Numbered from the stretch's first letter, positions 16,927 to 29,698 are shown. The stretch is DNA of 64,000 bases from Methylohalomonas sp034521715 (GCA_034521715.1 JAXHLY010000004.1:62001-126000); one strand, 5' to 3'. The notes: a model not told the origin generated them from the sequence alone. Made by a program: numbers and translations.

Positions 16927-17580
16927 TTATTGTTCCGCGATGATCGACGGCCGCCCGGCGATATGGCGTGGCGCCTTGTAGCCCCGTAGGGCCTGGAACT
17001 TATGCTCACGCATAATCCGAGCCACGCGATGCTTGCCGCAGGTCTCGCCGGCCTCTCTCAGGTCGGCAAACACACGCGGTGAGCCGTACACGCCCGAGCT
17101 GGCCGTGTACGAGTCCCGGATCAAGATCAGCAGCCGCCGATCCTCCAGGGTCCGATCCGACAGGGGCTTCTGGGCCCAGGCGTAGAAACCGCTTCGGGAG
17201 GCCCGCAGCACACGGCATAGGGTCGCCACCTTGAACTGGTGTCGGTGCTCGATGATGAACTGGTACTTTACTCGGGCTGGCTTGCAAAGTACCGCGCGGC
17301 CTTTTTTAAAATATCGCGCTCCTCTTCCGTGCGCCGCAACTGGGCGCGCAGCTTGAGGACCTCGCTTTTGGCCTCGATCAATTCCGAGGCCTGCTGCTCC
17401 GAGCTGTCCGGTTTGATCGCCTTGACCCACTTGTACAGGCTGTGTGCGGACACGTCGAGCCGCCCCGATACCTCGGCCACGGAGTAACCGCGATCGACGA
17501 CTTGGCGGACCGCCTCGTCCTTGAATTCGGGGGTATATCTCTGACTGCTCATATCACTTCCTCCTATGCTCAATTATAGG
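16927..17580 (-). mobile_element. Truncated IS3-family element (orfA complete, orfB cut)
   Basis: OrfA (from MSSQRYTPEFKDEAVRQV, 17552 down to 17268) carries the IS3 helix-turn-helix and leucine-zipper-like region. At its end the heptamer A AAA AAG (plus strand 17301-17307) is the classic slippery site for -1 frameshifting. The -1 frame continues into orfB (VKYQFIIEHRHQFKVATLCR, ASRSGFYAWAQKPLS, SSGVYGSPRVFADL). OrfB stops at 16927 before the catalytic DDE core, so the element is dead. The right end, near AGAAGTGTCCACGAGACC, is retained. Confidence 0.85.
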
Positions 17581-17760
17581 CCAGAAGTGTCCACGAGACC
17601 GTGGGAAGTCCAGTCATACTCTCAGGTAGAGCCGAGCCTCAATTTATACGGATGTGGGGCTCGCCGCGCGGATGCCCGGCGCCTACGGCACGAAGCGGAT
17701 GCCGACGCCGCAGGTGCTGCCTGGATCAACGGTCTGCTGGCTCCACTGGCTACGACCTGC

Positions 17761-18190
17761 TCAGGGATCGAGTCGAGCCTCGTGCAGCATGTACTCCACT
17801 GCCAGGTGAACCTGCTCGTCGGAAAGCTGCGACACCCCGCCCCTGGGAGGCATGCGCCTGAATCCGTGAACTGCATGCTCGTGCAGCATCCTGCGTCCGT
17901 GTTCCTCGAGGCGTTACCGCCACTCCGGCGCATCGCCGATGACCGGCGCGTCGAATCGTCCATTGTTGTGGCAACCGGCACACACGCCGGCATACACCGA
18001 CTCACCCGTTGCTCGCTGACGCGCCGTGAGCTCCGTGTATTGAAGGCGAGGACTCGGAGGCGCCGGCCGCGGCCGTCTTGTCGAAGCCGGCGAGCGTGTC
18101 AACGTACCTCCAGGCAACCAGGACCAGTACGGCGACGATGGCAAGCCCGACCGGAATCCGGTATTTCCAGTTGCCTCGCCGTGCGGGCAC
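17761..18190 (-). CDS. Membrane-anchored c-type cytochrome (c5-like, frame-disrupted)
   Basis: GTG start (MPARRGNWKYR) followed by one transmembrane anchor (VGLAIVAVLVLVAW). A heme site CAGCHNNGRFDAPVIGD comes in a second frame, and a c5-like tail (RRMPPRGGVSQLSDEQVHLA...YMLHEARLDP) in a third, ending at TGA (17761-17763). Indels lie near 18060 and 17930. The expected length is about 142 residues. It is the last gene of the molybdopterin operon, three nt after the preceding stop. It is likely a single-heme electron carrier facing the periplasm for that complex. Confidence 0.72.
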
Positions 18191-18192
18191 CG

Positions 18193-19912
18193 TTACGTTA
18201 CACGCGCCCTCGCGAACGGCAGTCCTCGCAGGCCAGCAGGCGGCGACGCAGCGGTCGCATCATCGCCGACATCGTGTCCGGCTCGCGGCGAGTTTCTTCA
18301 GAACGGTTGCCACCATGGGACCGGGGTAAGTGGGATTACCGCACCCGGGACAGCGCTGCATCTCGGCTTCATTGAGCACAATCGGGCGCGGATTCACGCA
18401 AGGCGCCGATCGCGAAGCGGGGTTCCAGCGCGATCGCCTGTTCGGGGCAGATTCTGGCGCAGAGGCCACACTGCACGCACCGGTTTTCGTGCAATTCCGA
18501 GCCGTCCTCCGTTGTGACCCAGTAGCGCATCCCGTGGACAGGCGGACACGCAGGACATGCACAGCGTGCATGCATCGGGATCGACGTCGAGGTTACCGAA
18601 TGGCGCTCCGGGCGGGAGCGCCGTGACCGTAGCCGGGACATCGTTCGCCGCGGCCAGGTATTGAAGGGCGCGCTGCAGGATGGAACGCTTGTCGCGTCCG
18701 CCGAGATTCTCCACCGGCTGTCCCACCAGTGCCGGAAGCTCATCCCCGATCAGGCCGAACTCCTGGTCGGTGAAGATCATCGATGCGCGCTCCGCCGAAT
18801 GCCCCAATGCGTCAAGCAGCGCCCGGGCCACCCCGATCTGCGATGCCGTGGTCTCTCGCTTGGCGCGCGGGTCCGATGGGGCGAACAGCAACAGCACCCG
18901 CGCGACACCCGAAGCCAGGGCGGCAAACCACGCCTCGAGGCCCACCGAACCGACGTCGTGCACGGCGAGCGGCACGATCGGACTCCGCGAACTCCGGCGC
19001 CTGCTCGTGCACGGCCGTGCGCCGCGGGCCCGTCGTGCGTATGCAGCAGCAGGGTCGGTGCCCGGCCACCGGCCCGATGATAACCCTCCACCAGATTTTG
19101 CAGCCGTTCCACCAGATCCGCGGATCGGGGCTGCGCGTAGCGTGTCGCTCCGGTCGGACATGCCGTGGCACAGCTACCGCAACCCCGGCACAGGTCAGGG
19201 GTCGGTCTCGACAAGACCGTCGACCGATCGGCAATGGCCTCGGCGGGGCATGCATCCAGGCAGGCAGTGCATCCGATGGTCCCGCGCGAGGCATGCGCGC
19301 AGACGCTGGCGTTGTGCTCGAAGAAGCGGGGCTTCGTCAGCTCCCCGACAAGCTCGGGCAGCTGCATCAGCGCCTGGGCGAGGGCGTTATCGGCAGCCGG
19401 AGCAAAGTAACCCGGCGGCGGTTCCTCCCGGATGATGGCCGGTTGCCGTTGGAGGTCGAGCACGAGGTCGAAGGTCTCGTCCGATGCCAGCCCCAGCACC
19501 AGGCGCAACATCGCGTTCACGCCCGTTCCAGCGGGCCGTTACGCGAAATGCCCCGAGATGGCCGGTTACGCCGACCTCGCTTGGCCAACCCCGGCGCCGT
19601 CGCTCCGGGGACCAGCTTGGCGACTGGCGGCGTCTTCAGTATCGGGGACCGTTGGCAGGAACGAGTGGGTCAGCGTATTCGGCAGGCGGGGGCGCACGGC
19701 GGCGATCGTCGATGCGAGGCCCACGACGAGCAGACGCCCGCGGGAGTGGTACGTCACGCGGCGTGCCGTCGACGACCGGGCGCGGGCCAGTCGCGCGAGC
19801 GCGGCACGCCGGCGCCTCACCGTTGCGCGTTTCGTGCCGGCAGCGACGTCCGCTGCGAGCGGTGGCGGGCCTGTCCCCGAACAGCGGCTTCGGTGATGCC
19901 TGCGTCACTCAC
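18193..19912 (-). CDS. Multi-cluster 4Fe-4S protein of formate-dehydrogenase accessory type (frame-disrupted)
   Basis: GTG start (VSDAGITEAAVRGQ) overlaps the chaperone stop by 4 nt. Reading through several frameshifts gives VTYHSRGRLLVVGLAS, then HLGAFRVTARWNG. Next come CAHASRGTIGCTACLDACP and CRGCGSCATACPTGA. After these are ASGVARVLLLFAPSDP and FTDQEFGLIGDELPALVGQP, then CTLCMSCVSACP, CVQCGLCARICPEQAI and finally a CPGCGNPTYPG zinc-like motif. At least four cluster sites are visible. Proteins like this accompany DMSO-reductase-family enzymes and TorD chaperones in proteobacteria. The role, electron transfer or cofactor loading, is uncertain. Expected length is about 570 residues. Confidence 0.72.
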
Positions 19913-20575
19913 CACGGACTCCTGCTCGCTGCACCGGCGATGTATTCCGCCTCCGACTCCAGTAACCGCCGCGCCAGCGCGCAGAATGTCGGGTAGAAAT
20001 CCGCCTCCGCCGCGGCCTCGACGCGCTCAAGGAATGGTTCGGCCCAGCGTAGCAAGTGCTGCTGGAGGAAGTACTGCCGTACTTCGCGCAGGGCCGCGGC
20101 TTCTTCTTCGGCGCCGCGTTCCAGCGCCCCGGCCTCGGACGCCGTCAGGTGTTGGAGGAAGAGCAGCTCGAGCGAGAAGTGGTCCGGAATTCCGCCACTG
20201 CCATCGGGCAGGCGGAAGCCGGCGCGATCGAAGTAGGCCTGCACCCAGGCCGTCGCCTCGCCCCATAGATTGCCGCGACCTTCCTCAAGCTGGACGGAGG
20301 CATACGGAGGCACGTGCTTGCCCGGGGCCGACGAAGAGTCGGGTGAACTCCATGGCCAGCGCTCTCGCTCTCGCTCGTGCCGGTTCCGTGGACGCGAGCG
20401 AGCGCGGCGGGCATGGACGACACCACTGCTCCTCGAGAAGCGCTCGGACCTCGCGGCTGGCGAGTTGCTGTAAGAGTGACTCGTCGGGTTCAGACCAGAA
20501 TACGTTTGCCAGGAGGCCGTAAAGTCGGCTGCTACCCCGGGCCTCCTCGGCAGTTGTAAGGGCCGATCGCGTCAA
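19909..20575 (-). CDS. TorD/DmsD-family molybdoenzyme chaperone (frame-disrupted)
   Basis: The start is probably TTG at 20575, overlapping the catalytic-subunit stop (GCTTGACG). An N-terminal part (SRLYGLLANVFWSEPDESLL...LAMEFTRLFVGPG) joins after one extra base near 20320 to KHVPPYASVQLEEGRGNLW. It then runs to IPDHFSLELLFLQHL and FYPTFCALARRLLESEAEYI. The LFVGPG...PPYASV linker and the IPDHxxxELxFL motif are TorD-family hallmarks. About 222 residues. It binds the Tat leader and apo-enzyme of the adjacent molybdoprotein before export. Cytosolic. Confidence 0.85.
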
Positions 20576-23155
20576 GCCGCGCTTCGAGCGGGTTCGAGTT
20601 CGACCACCGTATCCATCCAACGCTGTTCGCCGCTGATCGGGATCGGGTCGATTGGGTATCAGCCAGTTGGGATGCACCCCGTGGTTCCCCTCCCACCAGA
20701 TGCCCTTGAAATAGGCCGGGATGGCCCGGGCCGCCTCGGGGTCTTCTCCGCCCCATGGTGACAGCTTGCCCGACGCATACCGGCCGTATTGCCAATGGCC
20801 GCAGTGATTCGAGATCGCTATGACCCCCGGTGCCACCGCCGGTGTCACTCGTACCGGAGTCTCAAGCTCGCCGAGGCTCGACCGCAGACGCACGGACTCG
20901 CCGTTACGGACACCGAGCGTCTGCGCCGTTGCCGGATTCAGCCACGCCGGATTCTCGTGATAGATCTCGCTCAGCCACTTGCAGTTCTGCGTGCGCGAGT
21001 GCGTCTGTACATTCACCTTATAGGTCGTCAGGATTAACTGATCGTCCTTCAGGTCCTGATGTTCAGGAATCGGCTCGTAGGTCGGCAGGGGATTGAATCC
21101 CGCTTCCGCCATCAGTTCGGAATACAACTCGAAGTAGCCGGATTTGTTGAGCTTGTCCGGCGGGAATCCTCGATAGACCTGATCCCCGATGCGCTGACCC
21201 ACGTAACCCTCATAGGCCTTGGGAATCGCGCTATAGCCCTTGTGCTGCGCCTCGGCTTCACTGTGGGCCTTGCTTTTTTTCCAGTTCCAGTAGACGCCCG
21301 TGGCCTCGTCCAGGATCACGCCGTCCGCCGCCAGCTCCTTTGCCGGGATCTTCTCCCGATAGGAGTAGTAACGCGGCTTCGCGTCCGGGTCGTGCCACAC
21401 GCCTTTCTCGCGCATGTAGTCGAAACCGCCGGCTTCGCGCACGCCAGGGGTCATCTCGCAGGACATGCGCACGAACTCTTCCTTGGAGTCAAAGCCCAGC
21501 GGCATTCCCATGCGCTCGGCCAGTTCGCAGAACACGTCGGCCAGATCCCGCGCCTCGCCGAGCGGCTCCACCATCGGCTGACGGATGTAGTACTCTGCGA
21601 ATTGCGAGGGATTGACCATGTCTTCCCAGTCCCAACGCTCCAGGTACGTCGCATCCGGGAGGATCATGTCCGCCAGTGCGGCGGATTCGTCATAGAACGG
21701 GCTCGAGCAGACGGTAAACGGCAGCAGCGATTCATCCTTGAGAACCGCCTCGTTTGCCTTGCAGTCCCCATTTGAATAGACCGGCTGGTAGCAGTACCAC
21801 AGGTAGACTTCGGGCCGGCCCTTGGAGCCATCACGGATCATGTTGAATATCTGGTTGCTCACGTGATGAGTGGGGAACGCAACCTGACCATCGAAGCCGT
21901 CCAGGATGTCCAGTTTCCTGCTTTCGGGCTTGTCCTCCGGGCCGTGCGAATAATGCCAGCTCGGCGCCACTGCCTTGCAGCGTCCGCCGGGATTGTCGAT
22001 GTTGCCGGTCAGCGCCGCCAGCATCTGGATCGCGCGTTCGGTCTCCGCGCCCCGGTAATGCGCCACGGCACCGCGATAGCTGATAATGGCGGCTGGATGA
22101 TGCGTGGCGACCTCGCGCGCGATGCGACGGATGTCATCGGCCGCAACGCCACTCTCCTTCTCCGCCCACTCCGGAGAGTACTGGCCAAGATGTGACGCAA
22201 GCGTACGAATCTTCTCCTCGCGCGAGGCATTGGCTCCGGCGTTGGCCTTCACGAAATCCAGGAACTCTTCACCGAATGTCCGGTAAAGCTCCTCGCTCAT
22301 GATCACATTGCACATTGCAAGCACGACGGCGAGATCCGTACCGGGCCGAATCGGCTGCCATTCATCGGAGCGAGCCGCCGTATTGGACAGGCGCACGTCG
22401 AAGGTGACCATGCGCGTCCGCCCAGTCGAGATCATGCGTATCAGACGTTCGGCTTCCGGAATATGGTTCGTGTGGGCCTCGAGAACATTGCTGCCGAAAT
22501 TCAGCACGTACTGCGTATTCTCGAAGTCCCAGTTGTCGTAGTGCGCGCCCCAGGTCAGTTCCTGACCGGTCCACTTTCCGCCTTCGCATATGGAGGTGTG
22601 ATTGCCGATGGTGCCGGTACCATAAGTCGGTAGAAACACGCTCTTGATGAGCTTGGACGAGCTTGCCTTCATCCGCCCGTAATGGAACATGAACTTCTCG
22701 GGCTGGCCCTCCTCGCGCAGCTTGCCAAGCCGTTCGGCGAGTTCGGTCAAGGCCTCGTCCCAGCTGATGCGTTTCCATTTGCCCTCGCCCCGTGCACCGA
22801 CGCGGCGCAGTGGATAAAGGACTCGGTCCGGATCATAGACCTGATTGACTCCCGCCTGACCCTTGGCGCAGATCTTGCCGCGATTGCGGGTGGCATCGGG
22901 GTGGCCCTCGATCTTGACGAGACGCTCATTCTCCACATAGCCGATAATCGAACAACGAGTCACGCACTGCCAGCAGGCGCTCGGCACCGGCGTGCGCGCC
23001 AATCCAGTAATGGGCGAGAAATCCTTCCAGCCATGCGCCAGCTCACTCTGGAGCTCCCGCGCCCGAGCCACGTTTAGGGCGCCCGCTGCCCACAAGCTTC
23101 CCACCGCTGATAGCGCGGCACCCATCCTGAGAAATTCTCTGCGATTGATTAACAC
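20572..23155 (-). CDS. Tat-exported molybdopterin oxidoreductase, DMSO-reductase family
   Basis: About 861 residues. The N-terminus has a twin-arginine leader (NRREFLRMGAALSAVGSLWA). A 4Fe-4S site follows with Cys 61, 64, 68 and 96 (CWQCVTRC ... GKICAKG). Cys190 in IGNHTSICEGGKW is the probable Mo/W ligand. The C-terminal Mo-bis-MGD domain (ILTTYKVNVQTHSRTQNC..., RVTPAVAPGVIAISNHCGHW) is complete. An extra base near 20638 makes the raw frame run on into the TorD gene. Corrected, it ends PISGEQRWMDTVVELEPARSAA. The order iron-sulfur, NrfD, catalytic subunit matches ttrBCA and srdBCA operons. The substrate (sulfur oxyanion, selenate, arsenic or other) cannot be fixed from the sequence. Confidence 0.88.
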
Positions 23156-23195
23156 TGCGAGTACCTCCAGATACCGTATCCGTTACACAACCGGG

Positions 23196-24261
23196 TCAGA
23201 TGCCGATAGGGCCGGTGATCTGTCCGGCCAGCAATACCACGTAACGCAGCATGAACCCACCGAGCAATACCAATGCACATGTAAAGACATCCGCTGCCGG
23301 TGGGCTCGCATAGGCTCGTTCGTACAGCAAGCGTGGCAGCACGTAATAAAGCTCGACAGCAACCGGTACCAGCAATCCAAGCACAATGAATCCGAACCAG
23401 AACAGCCCGGCCAACTCCCCGCCTGGCAAAACCACCGATACGGCAAGCTTGTACGTTACCGATCGTCAGGTGGGCATACATCAGGAACAGAAACACCGCG
23501 AGAAGTTCCAGTCCGATAAAGACGATATCAGTCGCGCTCAACAGATAATTGGCCTCGTGCTCGATCGCCGCGTTCACGGGATCGGCAGCATCCCGTCTGC
23601 GGCGAAGATTGAACAAGGCGCGCAGCAGCAGCGTCGCCGCCACGCCGGTCGAGATGGAAGAGATCAGGAACAGCAGCGCGACTATGGGCGTGTTCCAGAA
23701 CGGGCGCGACGGCATCGCCCCGAGCAGGACACCGGTATAGACGGCAGTTGCGATCCCGAGCGGAACCACCACCCAGGCAAGCAGGTGCTGCGTTCCGGCA
23801 CGATACGGCTCAAAACGAAGAAGGCGGGGCGCCCAGCGGGCCACGAACGGCTCGACTCGCGGCATGCGGCGAGACCAGCGCACGTAATCATTTGCGTCCC
23901 AGGTCACGAACGTCGCTGCATAGACGAGCCCCACGGGAATAACCAGCGTCAATAGCCATGTACCCACGGACATGGGCGAGAGATTTATCACCGTATACAG
24001 GTTCAGAAACCGAAAGTAGTTGCCCGCGTGAAACGAGCCCAGCTTGAAAACCAGTGCGGCGCAGCCGATGATGATCGGCAGCGGTGCGATGAATGCTGCG
24101 AGACGTGCCACCTCCCGGTAACTTCTGCCAAAATGACCGGTCGGACCGCGCAGCAGCACCGACCCACTCGTGACCAGTGCTCCGGCACCGACACCCGCCA
24201 GGAACAGATACAGCACGACTGGCATTCCCCAAGCGATGTCTTCATAACCCATCATGATCAC
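23196..24261 (-). CDS. NrfD/PsrC-type membrane quinone subunit (frame-disrupted)
   Basis: Polytopic inner-membrane protein of about 355 residues starting MIMMGYEDIAWGMPVVLYLF, with the family signature LAGVGAGALVTSG in the first helix. Roughly nine helices are visible, including IVFIGLELLAVFLFLMYAHL. One extra base near 23445 separates the last two helices (GLFWFGFIVLGLLVPVAVEL, and FTCALVLLGGFMLRYVVLLA). It exchanges electrons with the quinone pool for the molybdoenzyme. Its ATG overlaps the iron-sulfur subunit stop by 4 nt, so the two are translationally coupled. Confidence 0.87.
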
Positions 24262-25040
24262 ACCCTCTCTTTCTGGCGCCGGTTGGTATCAATGCGTAGA
24301 TACTGCGCTGCGACGGCCGTGGTATTCGGATCGCTGTGATCGGCGCCAATGTAGAAGACGTTGGGCTTGGTTCCCATTTCCGGACGCAGAACACTTACGT
24401 CATTGTTTTCAGAAAGCATTTGAGAGATCGTGCTGTCTGGGTCATTCAGATCGCCGAAGATGCGGGCATGACCCACGCAGGTCTGTACACAGGCAGGATC
24501 TACACCCTGATCGACCCGGTGCTCGCAGAAGTTGCACTTGTCGGCGGAACCGTGCATCGGATTGATAAAGCGCATGCCGTAGGGACAGGCCATCATGCAG
24601 TACTTGCAGCCGATGCAGATATCGGGATCGATATGCACGATACCCGTGTCTTCACGAACCCAGGTTGCACCGGTGGGACAGACGTCCACGCACTGCGGCT
24701 CTGAACAGTGGTTGCACAGCCGTGGCAGGAAGCTCCGGGATACATGCGGGTAATTGCCGCGCTCGATGTATTCCACCCAGGAACGGGTTTCGCCCAGTGG
24801 TACATCGAATTCGGACTTGCAGGCTACGCTGCATGCATGGCAGCCGATACAACGATTCAGGTCGATCAGCATACCGTAGCGTTTCTTTGGCCTAGGGGTT
24901 TCGGTGTCCTCTTCGCTAGCGGCGGTCATCCCAGCCGCGGCCGTTCCGGCGGCGGCCCCGACCGTTGACTGCAGGAAGCGTCGACGTTTCGGATTGTGCC
25001 CTCCGTCGCCAGCTCCCGATCGGCTCTCTTTCTCACTCAT
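24258..25040 (-). CDS. Tat-exported four-cluster 4Fe-4S electron-transfer subunit
   Basis: 260 residues, intact. A twin-arginine leader (PKRRRFLQSTVGAAAG) is followed by four ferredoxin cysteine groups: CIGCHACSVACK, CNHCSEPQCVDVCP, CIGCKYCMMACP and CNFCEHRVDQG...CVQTCV. This is the TtrB/PsrB/DmsB type, and a Tat leader on this subunit is seen in TtrB-like proteins. It passes electrons between the NrfD membrane subunit and the catalytic subunit on the periplasmic side. It is the first gene of the operon, 115 nt downstream of a perfect FNR-type box. Confidence 0.93.
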   Translation of the reverse strand: MSEKESRSGAGDGGHNPKRRRFLQSTVGAAAGTAAAGMTAASEEDTETPRPKKRYGMLIDLNRCIGCHACSVACKSEFDVPLGETRSWVEYIERGNYPHVSRSFLPRLCNHCSEPQCVDVCPTGATWVREDTGIVHIDPDICIGCKYCMMACPYGMRFINPMHGSADKCNFCEHRVDQGVDPACVQTCVGHARIFGDLNDPDSTISQMLSENNDVSVLRPEMGTKPNVFYIGADHSDPNTTAVAAQYLRIDTNRRQKERV

Positions 25041-25154
25041 GGGCTCGCTCTCCGTCGTATTCCTCAGTTCGCTTACAATCCCCAGCCCTCTTCATGCGGC
25101 ACCTGCTCACCTTGCCGGATGATTACCATGCTAATGCCTTCGCTTTCTCAACCA

Positions 25155-25168
25155 TTGATTTGGATCAA
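25155..25168. promoter_or_regulatory. FNR/ANR-type box upstream of the molybdoenzyme operon
   Basis: TTGATTTGGATCAA is a perfect match to the TTGAT-N4-ATCAA consensus of FNR/ANR regulators. Its position, about 115-128 nt before the first ATG, fits an activator site. It predicts expression at low oxygen, as expected of an anaerobic respiratory enzyme. The site is seen directly; regulation is inferred. Confidence 0.65.
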
Positions 25169-25370
25169 GAAAACCGGCATTCAACCTGCTTTTGGTCCGG
25201 CTCGGATACCATGATCCGCCGCCTAGGTCAGGATGGCAAAAGCCGAGGACTGACTACTGTCATGCCCATCCGTCACCTTCGCAATCAGTCAAGTCGTAAA
25301 GGCAGACTGAACAACACCGAGATGAACTGAACCGCCCCGAGATTTCCGGAGACATTGATAGGATGACATC

Positions 25371-25433
25371 ATGAGCAAAACAACGAGATACTCACCGGAA
25401 GTACGAGAACGGGCTATGCGGATGGTGCGTTAG
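25371..25433 (+). pseudogene. IS3-family orfA, first 20 codons only
   Basis: MSKTTRYSPEVRERAMRMVR followed by TAG is the start of a common IS3-family OrfA. Everything after the stop is IS91-related sequence on the other strand, so the element was cut here. Confidence 0.7.
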
Positions 25434-25850
25434 TCGAACCGGCCCCCGCTCTGCCGGCTGGCGGTGCCCGGGTTTCGGGTCAGGGGTGAGTGCGTTCGGT
25501 TCGGTTTCCTCCTTCAGGTGATCGAGTATCTTCTGAATCACCACCAGGTCTTCAATACAGGCGATAATCTTGACGGCACCGCCGCATTCGCTACAGGTTT
25601 CGATGTCGATACTGAAGACGCGCTTGAGTCGCTGCGCCCACGTCATCGACGCACGGCGTTCGGCTGAGGTGAATACATCCACATCATCAGATGGCTTACG
25701 CTTGTTACCTTTGCCCCGCTTCGCGGGCGTGACCAAGGCGCGGTGCTTGCTGTTGGGCCAAACACGCTGTGAAAACGCATCAGGTTGACTCATGGCTTCG
25801 GTACCAGAGCAGCCAGGCGGGCAATGAAGTCCATGGGTGTTAGTTTCCAC
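25434..25850 (-). mobile_element. IS91-family transposase, C-terminal fragment
   Basis: The frame contains KHRALVTPAKRGKGNKRKP, then MTWAQRLKRVFSIDIETCSE, CGGAVKIIACIEDLVVIQKI and LDHLKEE. This is the characteristic zinc-ribbon C-terminus of IS91-type Y2 transposases. The catalytic tyrosine region is absent. IS91 elements move by rolling-circle transposition and can carry neighbouring genes, which is relevant to the adjacent operon. Confidence 0.8.
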
Positions 25851-25890
25851 CTAAAACTGACCCAGGATTTCCATCCAATTCTGACCCGGG

Positions 25891-26290
25891 TTATCGGTGC
25901 CCAGCATACCTAGGCGTCTGTGGATAAGTCTGCTGTCTGGGTCGTGACCAGCGGCCGGAGGCCACCTGGATGGCCAGGTAAATCACCTTCAGCGCGGCCT
26001 CGTCATGCGGATAAATCTTGCGCCTCTTCGTGGCCTGTCGGATGACACTGTTCAGGGATTCAATCGCATTGGTGGTATAAATGGCCCGGCGAATGTCGGG
26101 CGGATAATCAAACAGCGTGCGCAAATTCGGCCAGTGATGCCGCCAGATTTTGCTGATCTGGACATAGCGGTCATCCCAGCGCCCGGCGAAGTCCTGCAAC
26201 AACTGTTCGGCCTCGGCTACGGTGCTGGCCTGTATAGATGCGCTTGAGATCGGCGGTCATGGCCTTATCACTGCCATTGATGGGCTCCTC
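25891..26290 (-). mobile_element. IS256-family (mutator) transposase fragment
   Basis: MTADLKRIYTASTVAEAEQL (frame change near 26230), then LLQDFAGRWDDRYVQISKIW, LRTLFDYPPDIRRAIYTTNA, IESLNSVIRQATKRRKIYP and DEAALKVIYLAIQ. This is the C-terminal half of an IS256-family transposase with the AIYTTNAIESLN signature. It is truncated at both ends. Confidence 0.8.
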
Positions 26291-26351
26291 TTGTTGTACA
26301 CTAGGCATCAATGGGCAATTACACAATCTGGTTTACAGTCCCTTGAATCCC

Positions 26352-26500
26352 TCAATCCCTTAGCACATCAATCGCTCTTACCAAAACCATATTGCTTGCC
26401 TGCTCGATGATTACGTCATCGGTCTGCGTGAGTAATTTTAGGGCTGGGGCACTCGCCGTTGGTCCTGCTTCACAGCAAGAATCGGTTCCGCCTTGCCGTA
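26352..26500 (-). pseudogene. Degenerate MarR-family C-terminal fragment
   Basis: One minus-strand frame reads APALKLLTQTDDVIIEQASN, MVLVRAIDVLRD, stop at 26352-26354. This aligns with the end of the complete MarR gene at 29177 (RRILAQLDDVLVEQTGKAAL...AISVLEG). It is a diverged partial second copy lying just before repeat copy 2. Confidence 0.5.
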
Positions 26501-26520
26501 CTTTCCACTTGTTTAGGTAG

Positions 26521-26840
26521 CCGCGCATTCTCTGACATATTTTTCAAAATATTCTTGTCAAATACAGCAACGAGGCCACGTTTCAGGTCAGCGCTAAGAC
26601 TGCCGGCGGGATGATCGCTTCGATCAAATATTTCCCGGCACGAACCGATTAATAAATACTATCTTATTTATGGAAATTCTTTATTTGTGTCTATCGACGC
26701 CACGAACTATAAATTAGGTAAGACTAAGGATTATCCGGCCGCGCTGTCGAAGCAAGGCAGTGCTTGCGTTTGCGGGGCTCCGGCCTCGCGTAACCGCCGG
26801 ACTAATAGCCCTGGACGGTAGGCGTCGTCCGGATTTCGGA
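26521..26840. repeat. 320-bp direct repeat, copy 2
   Basis: Second copy of the repeat at 16554-16873, in register throughout. It ends 36 bp before the katG start and therefore covers the katG upstream region. The 9.65 kb between the copies holds the IS remnants and the molybdoenzyme operon. Confidence 0.9.
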
Positions 26841-26876
26841 CCGACGCAATCAAGGCAGTAACCATCGGAGAGAGAC

Positions 26877-29101
<2,225 letters not shown>

Positions 29102-29161
29102 ATTACTGAAGCCAGCTGAAAAAATTCGGGCGCAGGCAATAATGGCTGCGCCCGTTTTATT

Positions 29162-29177
29162 TCGGGGACAGTTTACT
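29162..29177 (+). repeat. TCGGGGACAGT(T/C)TACT motif, copy 1 of 2
   Basis: TCGGGGACAGTTTACT here and TCGGGGACAGTCTACT at 30653-30668 differ at one base. They flank the MarR-SRPBCC gene pair. They may be ends or target remnants of a small transposable repeat. Confidence 0.4.
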
Positions 29178-29698
29178 TAATTTGATATTTTTATCCCCTC
29201 CAGCACGCTGATCGCCTTTTTCAAAGCGGCCTTGCCGGTCTGCTCAACAAGCACGTCATCGAGCTGCGCCAGGATTCTGCGGACCTCGGACATCAGTTTT
29301 TCACCCTTCCGGGTAAACAGGATCGGCTTCTGTCTTCCCGTTCCTGTTTTCTGCTGCAGATAACCGGCCGCACTCAGTTCCCGGACCATTTTGGCGACAA
29401 ACTGCCGGTGAGACCCTGAGACTTACGGGGCGATCTCGGAGCCGTGGTTTTTCACACCGCAATCCAGCGCGCCGAGGAAATTCAGTGTTGCCGGGGAAAC
29501 GTCGTGGTAGCCCTTCTCGGCCAGTTTCATGGCGACGTGATCGCAGATGCTGTCGCGTACCTCGGCGGTGGCCTGCGCGCAGCAAGCGCGTGGCTGCTTG
29601 CCATGGGTGTGCCCCTGGTTGTAAACCTTGTTGACATGATTGCCGGTCGCATCTAGTATTTGTCTACCCAGTTTACATAGCGGCAGTGCCGCCGTCAT
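29177..29698 (-). CDS. MarR-family transcriptional regulator (frame-disrupted)
   Basis: About 173 residues from ATG 29698. The N-terminal helices include TAEVRDSICDHVAMKLAEKG and SPATLNFLGALD. The winged helix (ARKSQGLTRQFVAKMVRELS, AAGYLQQ) spans two compensating indels near 29410-29421. A C-terminal dimerisation helix ends EGIKISN. It is divergent from the SRPBCC gene with a 25-nt gap, so it probably regulates that gene and itself. It is convergent with katG. No palindromic operator stands out. Confidence 0.75.

Noticed and set aside
17268..17430. orfA/orfB of the IS3 remnant as a damaged frameshift
   Set aside because: The A AAA AAG heptamer at the overlap is the normal -1 programmed site of IS3 elements. 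Only the truncation of orfB is damage.
20285..23155. A 956-residue fusion of molybdopterin oxidoreductase and TorD chaperone
   Set aside because: The join is created by one extra base near 20638. Removing it gives a normal catalytic C-terminus with its own stop, and the chaperone has its own TTG start overlapping that stop.
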